Positions 12,770-25,319 of a stretch of DNA of 64,000 nt are shown piece by piece. Made by a program: the position numbers and the translations under genes. Under the pieces are notes generated by a model. The model was not told the DNA's origin, did not search any database, and saw only the letters and a program-made list of their open reading frames with translations. Origin of the DNA: Trichuris trichiura (lineage: Eukaryota; Nematoda; Enoplea; Trichinellida; Trichuridae); assembly GCA_037903355.1 (NCBI GenBank), contig JBAJFE010000023.1, forward strand, positions 682,001 to 746,000, in the 5' to 3' direction. Position 1 is the first letter of the stretch. Every line of letters begins with the position of its first letter.

Positions 12770-14579
12770 CTGAATCATCAAACCGTTAGGACGCAGTTGA
12801 AATAAAGACCGCTCCGCGTGTAGAGAAAGGCGTACTTTAAGTGTGTTCGCTTCGAGACAGCGTTCGTAGTCTACTTAATGCGTTGACAATGGGAACCTTT
12901 TTGTAATTGCCCACCGAAAACATGCCAGCAAAATTGTATAGACAAACTTCGTCCGCTGTTGGCATGCAAAAGACCGGTTCAACACAATTTGCAGCTTGTT
13001 AGGACAAGTTTGTTGCTTTCGGTCGCCCAAGAAAAAAAAATAGCTGCTTATAACGCGACCGGTCGAACCAGTGCTCGGCAAGAAGGTGAAAGCAAAATGT
13101 TGAATTTTTTCAAAAGAAATTATCCCGAAAATTGGCTGAGAGACCAACGCCAACTGTTCATCTGCATACGTTGATGCTCAGTAATGTCAATGGGTCCGCA
13201 AGAGTCATTTAACAAACAAAAAAAACTATGAGGTGATAACAAACGCTCAAAAATAAAATATAAAGTGTAAAAGCTGTCCGGCTGAAGCATGAAAGGCCGG
13301 AGCGGACAGAAGAGCGCAAAAGGGATAAGTACGCTTAGAGAAAAGATATGAACATTAAAAAATTATAATTTCAAACCTATTCCCGCTTCGAAACGCTTTC
13401 TGTTAAATGAAATAGCAGGTTAAGCATTTACGACACTCGGTTACTTAGATTTCGCTCCTTTATGTTCAATAGGCGCAGGGCAATGTACATTTCAAAAAAT
13501 ATGTATATATTCATACATAATCCTTTACATGGGAAAATGACTTACGGTCTTTGGAGAAGGATGGTTGGAGCTCTACGGAAAGGCTGTTGAAAAGATAGAA
13601 ACTAAAAAGAATGAACAAATTCTTTTTCGACAAAATGTGACTCCTTTCGCCATAATGTTTGCTTAGTAAGTCTGCTCGGTTGAGACGTCGCCTTTTAATC
13701 TTGATTACAGAAAGCCATTACAGACGATAGAAAATGTACTCGGCGACATTGCGTTCTAAACGGCTGAACATTAGTGTGCAAACACTGTTCCGCCCCTTGG
13801 AAAAAAAGTTTGCCTTAGGCTACGCCTTTTGATTACTGGGCAAACTAGGGCGGCAGAGTAAGACAAAATCCGTAAAGCTTATTTTAAAAAGTCGCCAACG
13901 GACGGCACACTTCAAAGAAAAGAAAGAGGCATTAAAGAGAGGAATCTTAAACTCTAAACGTTGTCCGAAACAAATTATGCTACTTCTGCCGAAAGCACTT
14001 GAGCGAATATGAGCAGCGCAATTTTTGTCCCGCAAAATCTAAAAGCGAACACGTATATGAAATCGCTGAAAAGCCTTTGGCGTACGGATCATTGGTGAAC
14101 TCGGAAAAAATGCTCACGTGAAACATCCGCTGCATGCTTAGCGATTCGAATTTCAACTTTAAAGGTGCTGAGAAAGCGACGCTCAAGCTGCTAAGCAAAA
14201 CTGACAAAAAATACTAGGGCAAACAAGACGCTAACTCGAAACATTCATTCACTTATGGACGAAGGGTACAACTGTGGCAATACAATACCTCTTCTGGGAC
14301 AGTATAGGAAGCAGCATTAAACTGCGCATAGCAACATAAAGATGCTTCGTTCAAAAGAACGCGTACTAACCTGAAAATAGATAGGGATACGGTCGAACAG
14401 TTTGCCACATCAACTTATGAGCGACACAACGTCTGCGGGGATCCGCAATCTTTTTCAAAACAGTGGTTTTTCGCTATACATAGACAATCTATAGGATGCG
14501 AAAAAAACCTTCAGGCAATACATGGAGGACGCCTAAGCTTTTCCACACTTCCTAGGCGTTCTGTGCAATCCCTAATGGC

Positions 14580-15000
14580 AAATTGGCAAGGTGTTAAACA
14601 AGCAACAGTGGCGACATCTATGGAACAAATCAGGTTGTCTTTTCGCTACTTTTCCCGTTAAACCTTACTTATATCTTGGCTTAGGCTTAGGCTTAGGCTA
14701 CGGCGAAACAAGATGGCCGAAAAAGATGTGAGAAATACTACGTATTCTAATCGTAGAACCTTGCCGGCTATTGGCGAATACAGTGCCTTCTCTTAGCCTA
14801 AGCCTAAGACAAAATGTAAGGGTAGCACAACTACAACGAAGCGAGACAAGAGCACAATCTACCAAGTAGGTGTCGCCACCGTAGGCTTCAGAGGGCGTAG
14901 GCAACAAGACGATAAAAGCCTGTACCGCTGCCCATATGCGATTCATACTTTGCCTAAACATTTGGCATTACAGAAAAGCATTCTATAAAAAACGCCAACG
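14580..15000. mobile_element. Inverted-repeat element with TTAGGC arms, copy C
   Basis: The left half carries GTGGCGACATCT at about 14609 and GGCTTAGGCTTAGGCTTAGG at 14673. The right half carries TTAGCCTAAGCCTAAGAC at about 14795 and TAGGTGTCGCCACCGTAGG at about 14863, in opposite orientation. The end AGCATTCTATAAAAAACGCC matches the end of copy B. Non-coding. Confidence 0.75.
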
Positions 15001-15024
15001 GGATATGAAAATAATTTCTGAAAC

Positions 15025-15073
15025 CAGGAATTTTATGAAACCACTAAGCATCCTATAAATTCTAGCATCCATT

Positions 15074-15121
<48 letters not shown>

Positions 15122-15485
15122 TAGTGTATTTTATAATGACTATATATATATACTATGATATATAACATAGCAGTATACGGTAACTTTGTTCTGTATTTTC
15201 TCTAACAGTTTGCTGATCCATCCGTTGGTAGGGCATTTTGAAGTTTACTTACAGATACATCCAACAGGCCAAACCTGTGAATCAGAAGATCAAATATGAA
15301 ATAATATATATATACATTATATTCATTGTATCATACACTAAGCATCATTCATCACAACCGAATTATATATATATAATTCGGTTGTGATGAATGATGCTTA
15401 GTGTATGATATAATGAATATATATATATATATATATACAATGTATGAAATGCTAGCATTTTACAGGATTCTTAGTGATTCCATTG
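15025..15485. repeat. Nested AT-rich foldback with (TA)n cores
   Basis: A perfect inverted repeat has arms at 15321-15364 and 15375-15418 around a 10-base AT spacer. It is enclosed by weaker outer arms near 15035-15065 and 15452-15480 (CACTAAG/CTTAGTG with ATCCT/AGGAT). (TA)n runs lie at about 15077-15113 and 15419-15436. No coding content. Confidence 0.8.
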
Positions 15486-15612
15486 ATTTATTTATTTATT
15501 GTTGTTACTACGCACCAATGCAAGCTTAGCTGATAGACCGTTTATATAAGCATATATATATATATACGGATGAATGAACGTAACGGATTTTGAACTACAC
15601 TTTTTTTAGCGT

Positions 15613-15802
15613 ATCAACATATGCATGCAAATTTTTTGTATCTTTTCATTTTATAAACATTCCATCGCTGATCGTAAAGCTTTAGGCTTTTACTTCATAC
15701 ATATATATATATATATATGAAGTAAAAGCCCAAAGCTTTACGATCAGCGATGGAATGTTTATAAAATGAAAAAATACAAAAAATATGCATGCATATGTTG
15801 AT
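15613..15802. repeat. Long near-perfect palindrome
   Basis: Arms of about 85 bp run from ATCAACATATGCATGC at 15613 to its complement ending at 15802, around an (AT)n core near 15700-15718. There are only a few mismatches and one-base gaps. It would extrude as a hairpin or cruciform, and looks like a recent foldback insertion or a palindrome born from inverted duplication. Confidence 0.85.
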
Positions 15803-18009
15803 GATTCGAGCAGCGGTGGTACACAGTTTTCGCAGACTTTTCAAAAACATACGCGCTGCAAATGTCACTTGCTAAGAATTCATCAGGTTGGTCGCTTTCA
15901 TTACAGCTTGCGAAGCATTGCGTTCGGAAAACAAAATCGCAAAAGATACAGTATGAAAACGGTACAACTGCAGGCAGCCGCGCATTTGCATCGAAATAAA
16001 GTGGACGAAAGCGTTAAACGCGCAAGCAGGACAATCGGTAACGCTGAAAAGTCGACGCGTTGCCATTGACATTTTTACAATGTTCAACAAAAGGTCAACA
16101 AGCTGTATCGAATGTCATGGTAGAGCCGGTTGCCACAAAAAAAAGGTAACGCTAAAAAACAGTGTAGTTCAAAATCCGTTACGTTCATTCAAGTTGAACC
16201 GGCGGCGGCGACGACCAACAATACTACCGCTTACAAGTAGGGGCATTCAATTCAAGCGCGCAGACGACAAGTCTGAACATGACCTGCTTGCTTTGACAGT
16301 AACAGTAGAAGAAATAGGCCGCCTTATAAGCGACAGAACTTTATTAACCTTCTCTTCGGTAGAGAACTACTATTAATACCCGTTCGGATAAAGGGAATTT
16401 TTTCCTCCAACTGTGTAGCATTGCTGAGCATATTAAGTATCACCTGCATTTGCATAGGCAGAAAGTCCATTTGTCCCGCAATACTTTGACTGATCAATGC
16501 ATACACCAAATGAAAGTAAAATATGCAATTATTTTGTGCGTACGAAATTGTAAGGAGGATCTACAAGGTAGAAATCTGTATCCGTCAGAATACGAACGCT
16601 TCTCCGCTTAGCGCATGATCGATTTCGAAGTGACGTATTTGGAAAGTCAATCCAGTCAATTCCAGAAAGTAACTTACAACACTCCGCATCGGAAAACATT
16701 TCTCGTCAACTAAGGATGTGTACGTGAAACTTAGTCATCTTACAATGTCATTACATACACGCCACTTGCGGGATTTTAAATTAAGACTTTCATTACACCG
16801 ACGCGGGAAAGATTAACCGCCTAACAGGTGATCATTAAACTTTTGAAAAGCACAGACCACCGTAATTGTCAGCTAAATCACTAAAATCACAGAAGAGTCT
16901 CAGTCGGGAAAAAACCAGTAATGGAAGCATTCAAATTCCATCACGATACAAGGGAAAATAATAAAAAGCGCTCAGAATATTAAAATAAAACTAAATTTGA
17001 AATTCAAAATCTCTACGAGGACAGCGAGCATGCAATGGACGTATTCAACATGTCGAAGAACAAGCTGCACGTTCCATTGAAACTTGAATATTGCCTTTTC
17101 GCTTCATCGAAGCCTAACCAGTCATGTAAATTAGAACAACTACTAAACAGGCGGGAATAGTCGCCTTTAAGCATTTGGCGCTTTAAAATACAAACACATG
17201 TAAAGAAAAATTAAAAGTTAGAAAAGAGAAGTAACAACAAAAACAACAACAACACTACACTATACTAAAATAAGCAGAACAAAATGGAAAAAAAAGAAGC
17301 ACGACATATGTTATATCCTAATGGACAGCTGGCAGTCATTAAGGGAGAAGTTAAGCGTTATGCTAAAGATTAATCGACTATGACCAAATAAGTCGTCGGT
17401 TCAACAGGAATAGTGGCTTTTACAAAAAATGAATTCATCTCTCAAAAGGCTTTAATAGATCCGATGGCACTGACGTCGGGATGGAGAAGCAAAAAAGAAT
17501 ATTCTTATGCAAATTTTTGCCGGTAGCAACAAGTCGACAAGAAAACAACGAACCTGAAGAGACTGAAACGACACACGCAAACGCAGAGCAGCCAAGTTGT
17601 TGTACAAACTCAAAACGACGAACGAATGTTGTACGGCGCGCAGACTAAACGCGCTTCAACTAAAAGATGCTATCAGCGAACGAACAACTAAAAGGTCTGT
17701 CAAGTTTTTGTTCGCTCAACGACTTGGCGCCCAGTGCGTGCGTAGACGCGACGACAACGTCTACTACTATACCGGCAAAACCTGATTTAACAAACGTAGG
17801 CCAATTTACAACCCCATTTCCGTTGCCTTTCAAAATGGCAATATATGCAAATTGATTATCCTCTGACGTCACCTGATGCAATTATACAAGGCACAAATGG
17901 ATTTGTATTTTTTTTTCTAAATGCTACAAATCCACAAAATACTCATCCAACGACTTACTTTTGCGAATAGATTAATTCGTTACGGAGTTTAACTGTAAAA
18001 TACGAAGGT

Positions 18010-18055
18010 TTCGTTGGATTTTGCCCGCTGACGTCATAGGGCAAAATCCAACGAA
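18010..18055. repeat. 17-bp perfect hairpin with a CRE in the loop
   Basis: TTCGTTGGATTTTGCCC at 18010-18026 pairs with GGGCAAAATCCAACGAA at 18039-18055. The 12-base loop contains TGACGTCA at 18029-18036. Confidence 0.8.
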
Positions 18056-19902
18056 GCTACTAAGTGTTAGCAGTTATTAATAGTTGGACTTTCAATACGT
18101 TGGGATCATTGACCTTCGGCGGCAATTAAGTTGACCGCTCTGCACTGTGTAGCTCGAAGAGAGTCGAGCACATCGTATATTTCGCGAGGGTTACCAGTTT
18201 TCGTCTTTAACGTTTTCGCGGCGGTTTTTTAGTTCCCGCTAACCTGCTGGAACAAGTTTTCCGTAGCGAATCGTCCTTCTTTAAAAAAAAGAACAAAAAA
18301 GAGAATACGGAACCAAACCGTTCCAACGTCTGCGAAAAAGGACTTTGACCAGCCGACTCTCAGCCTACTCAACTCAGCCGCGCGGCATTGTATCCTTCAT
18401 TTCGGAGGAAAAACTTAACCTTGACGTCGAGAGAGCATTATTCATTCTATTGAAGAAAACGGCAATTTGACATTTGTACGCGAACCACTTGAAGTAAGCA
18501 TCAATAATTTCAAACCAACAATGAATCAGCGGCGGCAAGCCCAAACAATTCCCATTCAGAATATTATCCGACTACTAAATAAGGGCATTAGCACACTTTA
18601 CTGCCTCGTGCTTAATTATTCAAATTTCCTAGCGTTCCACAGCTGATACTGTCCGTGGAGTTTTTTGAATGGCACTTCGCGAACGACGACTGCCTTATTT
18701 ATCAAAATCGCTTTGTCATGTAGGAAGGTAGAAATATTTCTATTTATGAAATGATCAAATCAGCAGATTTCCTTGGAGAAAGCCAGTTCTAACAACGATA
18801 ATCGAAAGGTCAGCTTCTTAGCATGGAACAGGGCCGGTCACCTTCGGAGGATGAAGGTCGACCATTGCTGTAAGGGAACGCGTTTTTCTCGCGTTACGTC
18901 ATTTGAAACGTGCGCCCTTGTTGTAGTATTTTCGGGCTTTCAATGCCGACGCCCCCTTGACGAATATTCGCATCTTTACACGACTTGACATGCAAGGCAA
19001 AAACAGGGGCGCCGCTGAACAAAGTTCATTTTGAAAGGCGGGGGGAATTAGGGACTTCTCTTTGACGCTTTTATACCTTCAACGGTGGTACAACAGCAAG
19101 TATGAATATGAATACAATAAAAAAATGCAAATAACGAAACCTGTAAAATTCAAATCAAAATAACGACCGCGTAGTGTATACGATGACGTAAAACTAATTT
19201 ATAACAATAATTATAATGTATGTTATGAACAGCAGCAGCTTCGGAGGTTCAATGTTGAATATTATTCAAATCAGCACGAGAAGAAAAATTTAAATATGCA
19301 AATATTTCGAAGTACAAGGCGTTACTTCGACAAGAACGGTTTAGGTTTTAAGAAAAAATTGACATTCGCTTCGGGAGAGCGACTTTGGCGCCCGTCGGAC
19401 ATGGAAATAATGGCTTGTAGTTGACGCAATAAATTACAAGGTTTTACGGCCCAATTCGGAAAACTTATATCTTCAACGTTTTTGAAGACAGCTTACAAAA
19501 AAATAAAATAACTGCGTACGTACAAGCTTGAAACATCGCGCAAAAACAAACCGAACGCGTTTATTTGAAAAGATTTTCCCAAAATATTCTTAAATGACCC
19601 AAATCGATAAGCCGACGACGAAAGGCAAAAGTTATTATCGGATATTTGAACAGCCAACTTCCAACTAAGCTATTTGCAGACAAAGCGATTTGACCAAGTA
19701 AGGGAAAGCGTCCTATGACGCATCCTATGGCGACCCAATTTTTTAATACTTTGATTCCCGCGTGCTCTACGCCCGCATAATGTCATTCCATTAGGAAAAA
19801 TCATCAAAGCGTAATGAAATTGGTCAAGGTTCGTTGAACACGATAAAAAGTGTACAAGGCGAAGTACCTTATGGTAATTTTTTTAAAAATCGCAATAAAC
19901 TG

Positions 19903-19955
19903 TTATTATTATTATTATTATCATCATTATTATTATTACTATTTTTATTATTCAG
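19903..19955. repeat. (TTA)n microsatellite
   Basis: Imperfect TTA/TCA trinucleotide run. It produces a spurious poly-Tyr frame and is not coding. Confidence 0.85.
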
Positions 19956-20619
19956 CTTGTTCCAACAACAGTAAAGTTATTTTTGCTGTATATACGAAAA
20001 AAGATGAGTCTAGAAAGTTGCGAAGAATAAAAATTTTCCCGCAACACCGCAACGGCTTATTTCTGCGTACATACGCATACAAATAAATAATATCTTTAAA
20101 AAGTAATAATTTCTCTTCTATTTTACGCGAACAGCTATTGAGCAGACCAATTCGCATGAGTTCAACAGATTGGATATCAATTTCGTAAAAATACAAGTTA
20201 GCTCAACCATACGCGTCGAAAAACTTCCTTTCATGGTCTGTCGATAGCCGTATATTGAATGAAATGCAGAAATAGTAAATTTCCAAATTAAGGAAAGTAA
20301 AAAACCCGCTCATGGCTCTTTATGCCAACAAAATCACTAAAAGAAGCTTGAATTCAAATTTTCAACCATTCCAACCTTCATATGACTTAGCAGTTTTGCT
20401 AAAAAAAGCATAAAATCACGTTTAAAGGCTATATATGGTAATACACAGAGCATTTTACAATTTTTCGTGTTCAAACATGACTGCTCTCATTATACTATTA
20501 CGATAAGTAGTAGAGGCATTTGATAACGAGAGTAAGCGAAGCATTTTGTTAATAAGTAGTCAATATAATTACTATATATGGACTGAATCGACTGGTTTAC
20601 ACGTTAAGCTTTACTAAAA

Positions 20620-20845
20620 AAAAGATAAAATAGGAAAATTACAACATGTGTATAAACTATACTAAAACGAGTGGTTTAAGTTCGAAAATTTAAATTTTAA
20701 AAGCTTTTTGCTTTCATAGTTCGATTAAACATTTAAAACATTATGCGAAAGCACAAAGCTTTAGATAAAATAGGAAAATTACAACATGTGTATAAACGCG
20801 CATAGTTCGATTAAACATTTAAAACATTATGCGAAAGCACAAATA
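20620..20845. repeat. Imperfect tandem duplication
   Basis: GATAAAATAGGAAAATTACA and following bases at about 20622-20660 recur at about 20764-20800. The block starting CATAGTTCGATTAAACATTT at about 20716 recurs at about 20802. The two copies are nearly identical where they overlap, and the second lacks the 55-60 bases between the blocks. This points to a recent tandem duplication followed by a deletion. Confidence 0.75.
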
Positions 20846-21959
20846 GCGTGCGCGCATGCGACGAACGCTGGCCATTCCCGAAGCACCAAACGCGCAAGGA
20901 CAAAGCCGACCGGAGACGTTTATTTTGAAAAGCATTGCGAATAGGCCAATTGCATTGATACTTACTGGATCGAGTTGACGCGCCACCGAAAGGGAATTTC
21001 AAAAAGCGTTTCGGACGGTATGTTTTTATTTTCCTCTTCAAAAAGGCAAGCAGCGCAGTAAACCTAAATTCACCTTTTGCTCGACTTTGCCTGATTGGCA
21101 ATTTCGTCGTCCCGGTTGGGTTGACCGACTTAGCTCGAGCGCGCGCCCGCGATAAATCGAAAGCAACAATGCCAACCGTGAAGCGACCATTCTACCCTCC
21201 GGATTAAATTTGCAACAATTTCCAATCCCGAATATGCATCTCCTACCGGACTTTGTGAACGAAATATTACTACTATTCTCTTTTTCAAAAAATCATCTAC
21301 TTGGGCATAGCCGCGCCAATTGGGAAGGCACAAAGCCATACAAGTATACGCGAAATAGTTTGTACAGAAGATTCTATAATAAGAACAAAACTCAAGCTGT
21401 TGTTGATGTCGTTAGGAGCCAAAGTAAATCTCGTCATAGTTAACTCAAAAAACAACCTCATAGCTGACACGTTGGCTCCATACAATAAAGCAATGATGCG
21501 AAGGAATGTACAAGTCGTTAAAATTAAAATATATTATTCAGAGGCATTGGAAATACGCAGTGAGTCAGCCAACATTAGCAAGCAATAAAACACTATTTCA
21601 GGGTTTTCACGATCGCGTAAACAACATGAGCAACGCAGCTCTATTTTTGCAAATATTATAGTTTATCCACGATAGTTTAACGAAGTAACAAACTAACATA
21701 AAATTATTGCTTTATGTCAGTATGTTAAAGCGGGAAAGTTAGCTTGATGAAATAACTCCAAGAAATGAGCATTTCCTATATGAATCTGGAATAAAAACAA
21801 CCTCAAATGAACAGCAGGTCACTTCATTGGTTCGCTGTATAAAAAGATCACATTCCTTTAGTTGATGCAACAATTCGCCATCCGGCAAAACAAGGAACGA
21901 AAGTTCACTTTCGGAAATAAATTTTTTGCGTAAAACTGAACTTTATAAGGCGGCGAAAG

Positions 21960-21987
21960 AGACAATGTTACAAAGGTAACATTGTCT
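21960..21987. repeat. 12-bp hairpin
   Basis: AGACAATGTTAC and GTAACATTGTCT flank a 4-base loop. Small stand-alone stem; function unknown. Confidence 0.6.
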
Positions 21988-24900
21988 GTAGCGCGCGTTG
22001 AAATAAACAATTGTAAACGACCAGTAGTCGACATTGAGTCACTGGTTCAACCGCAAACCGGTCGATGGAGACAATTGACGCTTTGTTTGAAAAATCTGCC
22101 TTCGATGAGTCACATGACGGAACGTTTTAAGAAATAAAAAACATACAACCCAAAGGCAAAGATTATACAAAAGCAAGGAACAATGCAAGCTGGCAATTCA
22201 ATTGGTTGCTCATTTTTCACTGACACACATCTTACACATAAGCAGTCTCAATGAACGCAACGTCAAAAGCATGAAAACATCATTACTATCCGCGCTGGCC
22301 ATGATTTAAAAAATTATAGCACGAAAAATAGGCAGCGATTGTAGCTAATGTTATTTCAACATAAAACCTTACAAGACGACATTCGCGGGCAGAAAGCTCA
22401 CCACATTGCTCAGCGTATATTGATAAATATTGCAATAACGTCGCCCCATACATGGAAGCAAAAAAATAGGCGTTCTACAAGTGACGTCATGTTGAAGTTG
22501 CGAAAAAGTTGCTTACTTCAATGTTCGGCGTGAAAAGAAAATATCAATTGCAGCAAAAGTCGAGAAATGATAGCAGTTCAACCCGCCAACGTTTCCTTTA
22601 TTAAGAAATTTTGGAAATTGATTCAGCTTGCATCGTTAAGGTGAAATGAAGCGAAAACGCTTAGGCTTACTTTGCCATAGCAGCTGCAATGTTGGGCTTA
22701 AGCAAACTCGGTTAGCTCAGTTTTAAAAATATTTGACAATGGAATGTTTCAATGGGCCTCTTTTCCCGCCCAGCATTAAAATACGCACCGCGCGTCGCAA
22801 AGAGGAACATTAATTGGCCAATTCAACAATGAACAGAATTTGTTCCTATCGGTTACGTCTTAAAAGAACAATACAGACGGGACGGTTGCCAAATTCGGGA
22901 ATTATGCAAATCAGCTAAAGCACAACTGTCACAACTGTCCAGCAATTACTACTAAGTCAATATTAAAATAATTTTAGTATAGCAATTTTGAATACAATTT
23001 GATAAGATGAAATAATGGACTTAATGGTCAGCATTTCTCTATTATTTTCAGCTAATCGTTTTGGATTAAATCAAATAAGCTTTCATTTGCCTAAAAGGTT
23101 ATGGAGTACGAAAATATTTCCGCCAATTCAGAGCTGCCGTGCTGTCAACGGTGGCTATTTGCCTTTTTTGGTAATTTGGCAGCAGGCGGGAAAAGCTGTT
23201 AAGAAACAACGACGAAAATGAACGTCTTGTAGCAACGACATGCGAAGAGACGTCGTTTTCAGTTTGCTAAAAAATGAATTGATTTCTTAAGTACGCTTTT
23301 GTTCTTTAATTATAAATAGCGAAAGCAAGACTACAGCAAACACTTAAAAAGACAAAATACAAAGACGTACTCTCTCAAAATGACGCGCCAGTATGCAAAT
23401 TTATGCTAATTGAATTTCATGCTTTGTTATTTCACATTTCGTGACACCAACTACGCGCACGTAACTTTCTACAAAATAATAAAGAAAAAAAAGATAACGA
23501 GAAGTAGTCAGGACGACTTTTCCTGTGTTCACAAGCAAAATAAGGTTATTGAAGAACAATTAAAAAGAATTCAGCTCAAAGGCTGAAATATGTCTTTCAA
23601 AAAATATGATCACCGCTATCGTCACGCTGCATTTAAAGGAAAAGCAAAAATTTGAATATGAATAGGCTTAGGCTTAATGCTACGGCGAAAGTAACAAACA
23701 AATACGAGTTGACAATTGAGCTGCTATCGTAAGCGCATAAACACAACTTGGATTTTAAGCGTATAGTTTTACAGAATCTCTTAAAAATAAAAACAAATGT
23801 TACTTTGTGTATCACATAGCTTTGGGACAAAGTAGAAGATGACGTCACTTATAGGTGGCCACGTTAAAAAATTCGCAAAGACGTGCCGTTGTAAGTTTCA
23901 AAGCAAAACGTATATTCAACAGGCACAAAAGCTTACCATAAGCATTACACATATGAATACAACTAATTTTGCATACAATACATTGACTAGGAAGCATGCG
24001 TATTGCTAACCCATTGACTGTTGCCAGCTTTTGCCGGCTTTTTAAAAAATATAAAAAAACATAATGTTTTCTGGTCCATGAACTATGTAGAGATTTTATA
24101 GCGTGAATTTTAAAATTTCATTCATAAAAAACTATGAATTAAAAAGTGTTTAACGCCCACTTTCAAGAAAACCGAACGCGGAAGATCATTTGGCTACAAA
24201 TATGGCTTAGGCGACACTGCCGAATAAGATATGAATACGAAGAGCTGTTCTAAGGGTTCCCGCCCTATTCTGCATAATTAATACTAATATTACTACTACA
24301 CCATTAAAGGAGGATAAAGCAGGACTTTTTAACTTTCATTTCTCTGAACGTATGGCCGTTGCATGAATGACGGATATATTTTAATGAGTTATAGTATAAC
24401 ATAACATTGCCTGAGTCGTAGGATTGAAAATGGCCTGCTTTCGTAATGCAGTCTCGACAACCGTAATATAAATAACAGTGATACAAAAACATGCAATTTA
24501 CATACTGTTCGGATAAAGTTATCGTATTATCCGCGTTGGTATATCCCAGCTTGAAAATGTTAAGAAACCATTTCCCGCGTGAACTGTTGGCAATAATATT
24601 CTTCGAAATTCGTTCTAAGGATAAATTAATTCGTTAACAGTTGTAGTAACCTTTTTGGAAAAACGCGAAACGGAGCGTGACAGCTAAAAAACAATTTCCC
24701 ACGGAACCATTCAGCCTTCGTCGTCGTCGTCGGAACAGGGCAAAAAACCATCGAGCATTTTCCTACAGCGCGTATCCAACTTACCATGATCGTTTCTTCG
24801 ATAAGCAATTAAACGTTTGAACATTAGTTACCGCGCTACGCGGTAAAAAACAAAACATCAAACAAGATTTTCAGGTTAGCTCATTTTTTTGCTTGCTCAT

Positions 24901-25319
24901 CAATTTCGGTTTGAGATTTCGGGGTTCCACTTGATTTGTAAAATTACGACCACCGCCTTAAGCAAAGCGACAAAAGCCAATTGGTCAGCCAAACCATAAA
25001 CGTACGTTGCGGGCAAAAGTTTGCTTGATTATTTTTAGGCGCAAAGCCAACGAACTGCTTTGCAGCCAATAGCGGGTAAAACGGGTTTTACAAAAGTAAA
25101 TTTCCCGCTTTAATTGTTTCGCTCAAAGCATTTTCGGGATTTGCGCGTTAACAACCGGCAACCGGTCTTTCTTAACTGCTACCGATTGTCCTGATTGCTC
25201 GTAGTGACAAATGCGGCTGCTTTAAGATAAACAGCACTTTTAACGTGCGCTTAAGTTCTTTTCCGCAATGCCGAAATTTCCATCCAACATTTGACACTAC
25301 TACAAGGCAATAAAGAAGC

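Larger units (their letters stand above)
12770..25319. other. Long region without a confident gene
   Basis: About 12.5 kb holding AT-rich palindromes (15.0-15.8 kb), a telomere-motif element (14.6-15.0 kb), a TTA microsatellite (19.9 kb), a tandem duplication (20.6-20.85 kb), a CRE hairpin (18.0 kb), and many ATGCAAAT, TGACGTCA and TTTCCCGC words. A weak candidate exon on the minus strand at 16540-16690 (containing SVRILTDTDFYLVDPPYNF) could not be bounded by convincing splice sites. Confidence 0.5.

Noticed and set aside
16400..16509. Minus-strand frame VYALISQSIAGQMDFLPMQM
   Set aside because: A possible donor exists, but no acceptor was found upstream. The ATGCAAAT octamer inside it suggests non-coding origin.
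16540..16690. Minus-strand segment containing SVRILTDTDFYLVDPPYNF
   Set aside because: It reads like protein, but an in-frame stop lies just upstream. Neither a convincing acceptor nor a strong donor bounds it, and the next exon could not be placed.
19850..20086. Poly-Tyr frame
   Set aside because: Direct translation of the (TTA)n microsatellite.
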